Shown piece by piece: positions 57,088 through 57,791 of a DNA stretch of 57,791 nt. Where the stretch lies: assembly GCA_016929795.1 (NCBI GenBank), contig JAFGIA010000277.1, positions 1 through 57,791 on the forward strand, written 5' to 3'. The notes under the pieces are model-generated. The model was not told where the DNA came from, searched no databases, and saw only the letters and a list, made by a program, of their open reading frames with translations. This DNA is from Anaerolineae bacterium (GTDB lineage: Bacteria; Chloroflexota; Anaerolineae; JAAYZQ01). A program made the position numbers and the translations under genes. Within the stretch, counting starts at the first letter, position 1. Every line of letters starts with the position of its first letter.

Positions 57088-57791
57088 ATGGGCAAGCTGT
57101 TGCGTATCAACATGACAGACCGGAGCTACACCCTGGAAGACCTGCCAGAGCAGTACAAGCACCTGGGCGGGCGCGGACTGACCTCGACGATCGTGCACGA
57201 CGAAGTGGACCCGGGAGTCCACCCGCTGGGACCAAACAACAAGCTGGTGTTTGCACCGGGCATCGTCACCGGTACGTCGGCGCCCACCAGCTCCAGGATG
57301 TCTGTGGGCGCCAAGTCGCCGTTGACGGGTGGCATCAAAGAGGCCAACACGGGCGGACGCATCCCGCCCACCCTGGCGGCGATGGGCCTGCGCGCGATCG
57401 TGGTCGAGGGGCAGCCGGAGGAAAAAGGCAAGTTCTGGATGACCCACATCACCTGGGACGCCGCCAAGGGCGAGCCCAAGGTCGAGTTCATGCCGGCCGA
57501 CAAATACACGGGGCGGAACCTATACAAGGTATTCCCCAAGCTGTTCGAACGCTTTGGCGACAAGGTGAACATTGTCGGTATCGGTGTCGCCGGGGAGTAC
57601 ATGTATGGCAACTCGGGCGTGGTGGCCGAAGATATGGAGCGACGGCCCTCCCGCTACGCGGGCCGCGGCGGGCTCGGCGCCGTCATGGGCAGCAAGGGCC
57701 TGAAATTCATGATCTTTGACCGTACAGGCGCACCCGGTACCAAGTTGATCAACGAAGAAGAATTCAAGCAGGGCCGCAAGCAGCTCCTCGA
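57088..57791 (+). CDS. Aldehyde:ferredoxin oxidoreductase (tungsten type), 5' part
   Basis: Open from the ATG at 57088 to the window end, about 234 residues of a ~600-residue enzyme. The N-terminal family features are KLLRINMTDRS, the pterin-contact GGRGLTS, then APGIVTGTSAPTSSRMSVGA and KSPLTGGIKEANTGG, and later GRGGLGAVMGSKGLK. These enzymes oxidise aldehydes to acids with ferredoxin, using a tungsten bis-pterin and a [4Fe-4S] cluster. AAAGGAGGG precedes the ATG. The cluster Cys ligands lie beyond the window. Confidence 0.94.
   Translation, partial: MGKLLRINMTDRSYTLEDLPEQYKHLGGRGLTSTIVHDEVDPGVHPLGPNNKLVFAPGIVTGTSAPTSSRMSVGAKSPLTGGIKEANTGGRIPPTLAAMGLRAIVVEGQPEEKGKFWMTHITWDAAKGEPKVEFMPADKYTGRNLYKVFPKLFERFGDKVNIVGIGVAGEYMYGNSGVVAEDMERRPSRYAGRGGLGAVMGSKGLKFMIFDRTGAPGTKLINEEEFKQGRKQLL

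Overview
The window is GC-rich, gene-dense bacterial DNA. I infer a Chloroflexota (Anaerolineae-like) origin. The grounds are a multi-GAF histidine kinase, a Ser/Thr kinase fused to a formylglycine-generating-enzyme-like domain, a KaiC-like ATPase with a winged-helix partner, an oversized SecA, and many short palindromic repeats between genes. Oxygen-sensitive enzymes (2-oxoacid:ferredoxin oxidoreductase, aldehyde:ferredoxin oxidoreductase, AmrS-like radical SAM, CooC-like ATPase) suggest an anaerobe or facultative anaerobe. I saw no rRNA, tRNA, CRISPR array, phage or intact insertion sequence. The taxonomic call is inference.

Layout, 1-17 kb. A TetR regulator with a consensus promoter and operator leads an ABC-2 exporter operon and an FAD oxidoreductase. 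NAD kinase follows, then a broken YoeB-like toxin remnant. On the minus strand lie a GH51 arabinofuranosidase with its MFS transporter, and a serine-to-2-phosphoglycerate set (aminotransferase, glycerate 2-kinase, hydroxypyruvate/glyoxylate reductase). Just upstream of that set is a eukaryotic-type topoisomerase IB with all five catalytic residues, then a GerW/YtfJ-like protein and a small membrane protein.

17-28.7 kb. A membrane protein gene is interrupted by an in-frame TAG. It is followed by the kinase-FGE fusion, an acyl-CoA dehydrogenase, a membrane-anchored unknown and an MBL hydrolase. A seven-gene minus-strand operon then encodes two phosphate acyltransferases, a P-loop ATPase, a ferredoxin and 2-oxoacid oxidoreductase subunits alpha, beta and gamma. 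It probably turns 2-oxoacids into acyl-CoA and acyl-phosphate while reducing ferredoxin.

28.7-45.5 kb. A probable signalling cluster (winged-helix protein, KaiC-like ATPase, two small membrane proteins, a 2054-residue kinase with ten GAF domains) sits directly upstream of the oxidoreductase operon. Then comes a 2217-residue SecA whose wing/scaffold region is interrupted by about 1300 residues, much of it a 62-65-residue tandem repeat. A ferritin-like protein and a PRPP synthetase with an unusual insertion follow.

45.5-57.8 kb. CooC-like ATPase, AmrS and a B12-binding radical SAM protein form a plus-strand run. Tandem MATE exporters with an ArsR-type regulator, MutY, a LysE exporter, a macrodomain protein and a SUI1/YciH factor follow. 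The window ends with a structured leader, a MoaD/ThiS-like protein lacking Gly-Gly, and the 5' part of a tungsten-type aldehyde:ferredoxin oxidoreductase.

The strongest candidates for something new are the giant repeat-bearing SecA, the eukaryote-type TopIB, the leader RNA before the AOR genes, the KaiC/GAF cluster, and an 80-bp repeat family with conserved ends but exchangeable palindromic cores.
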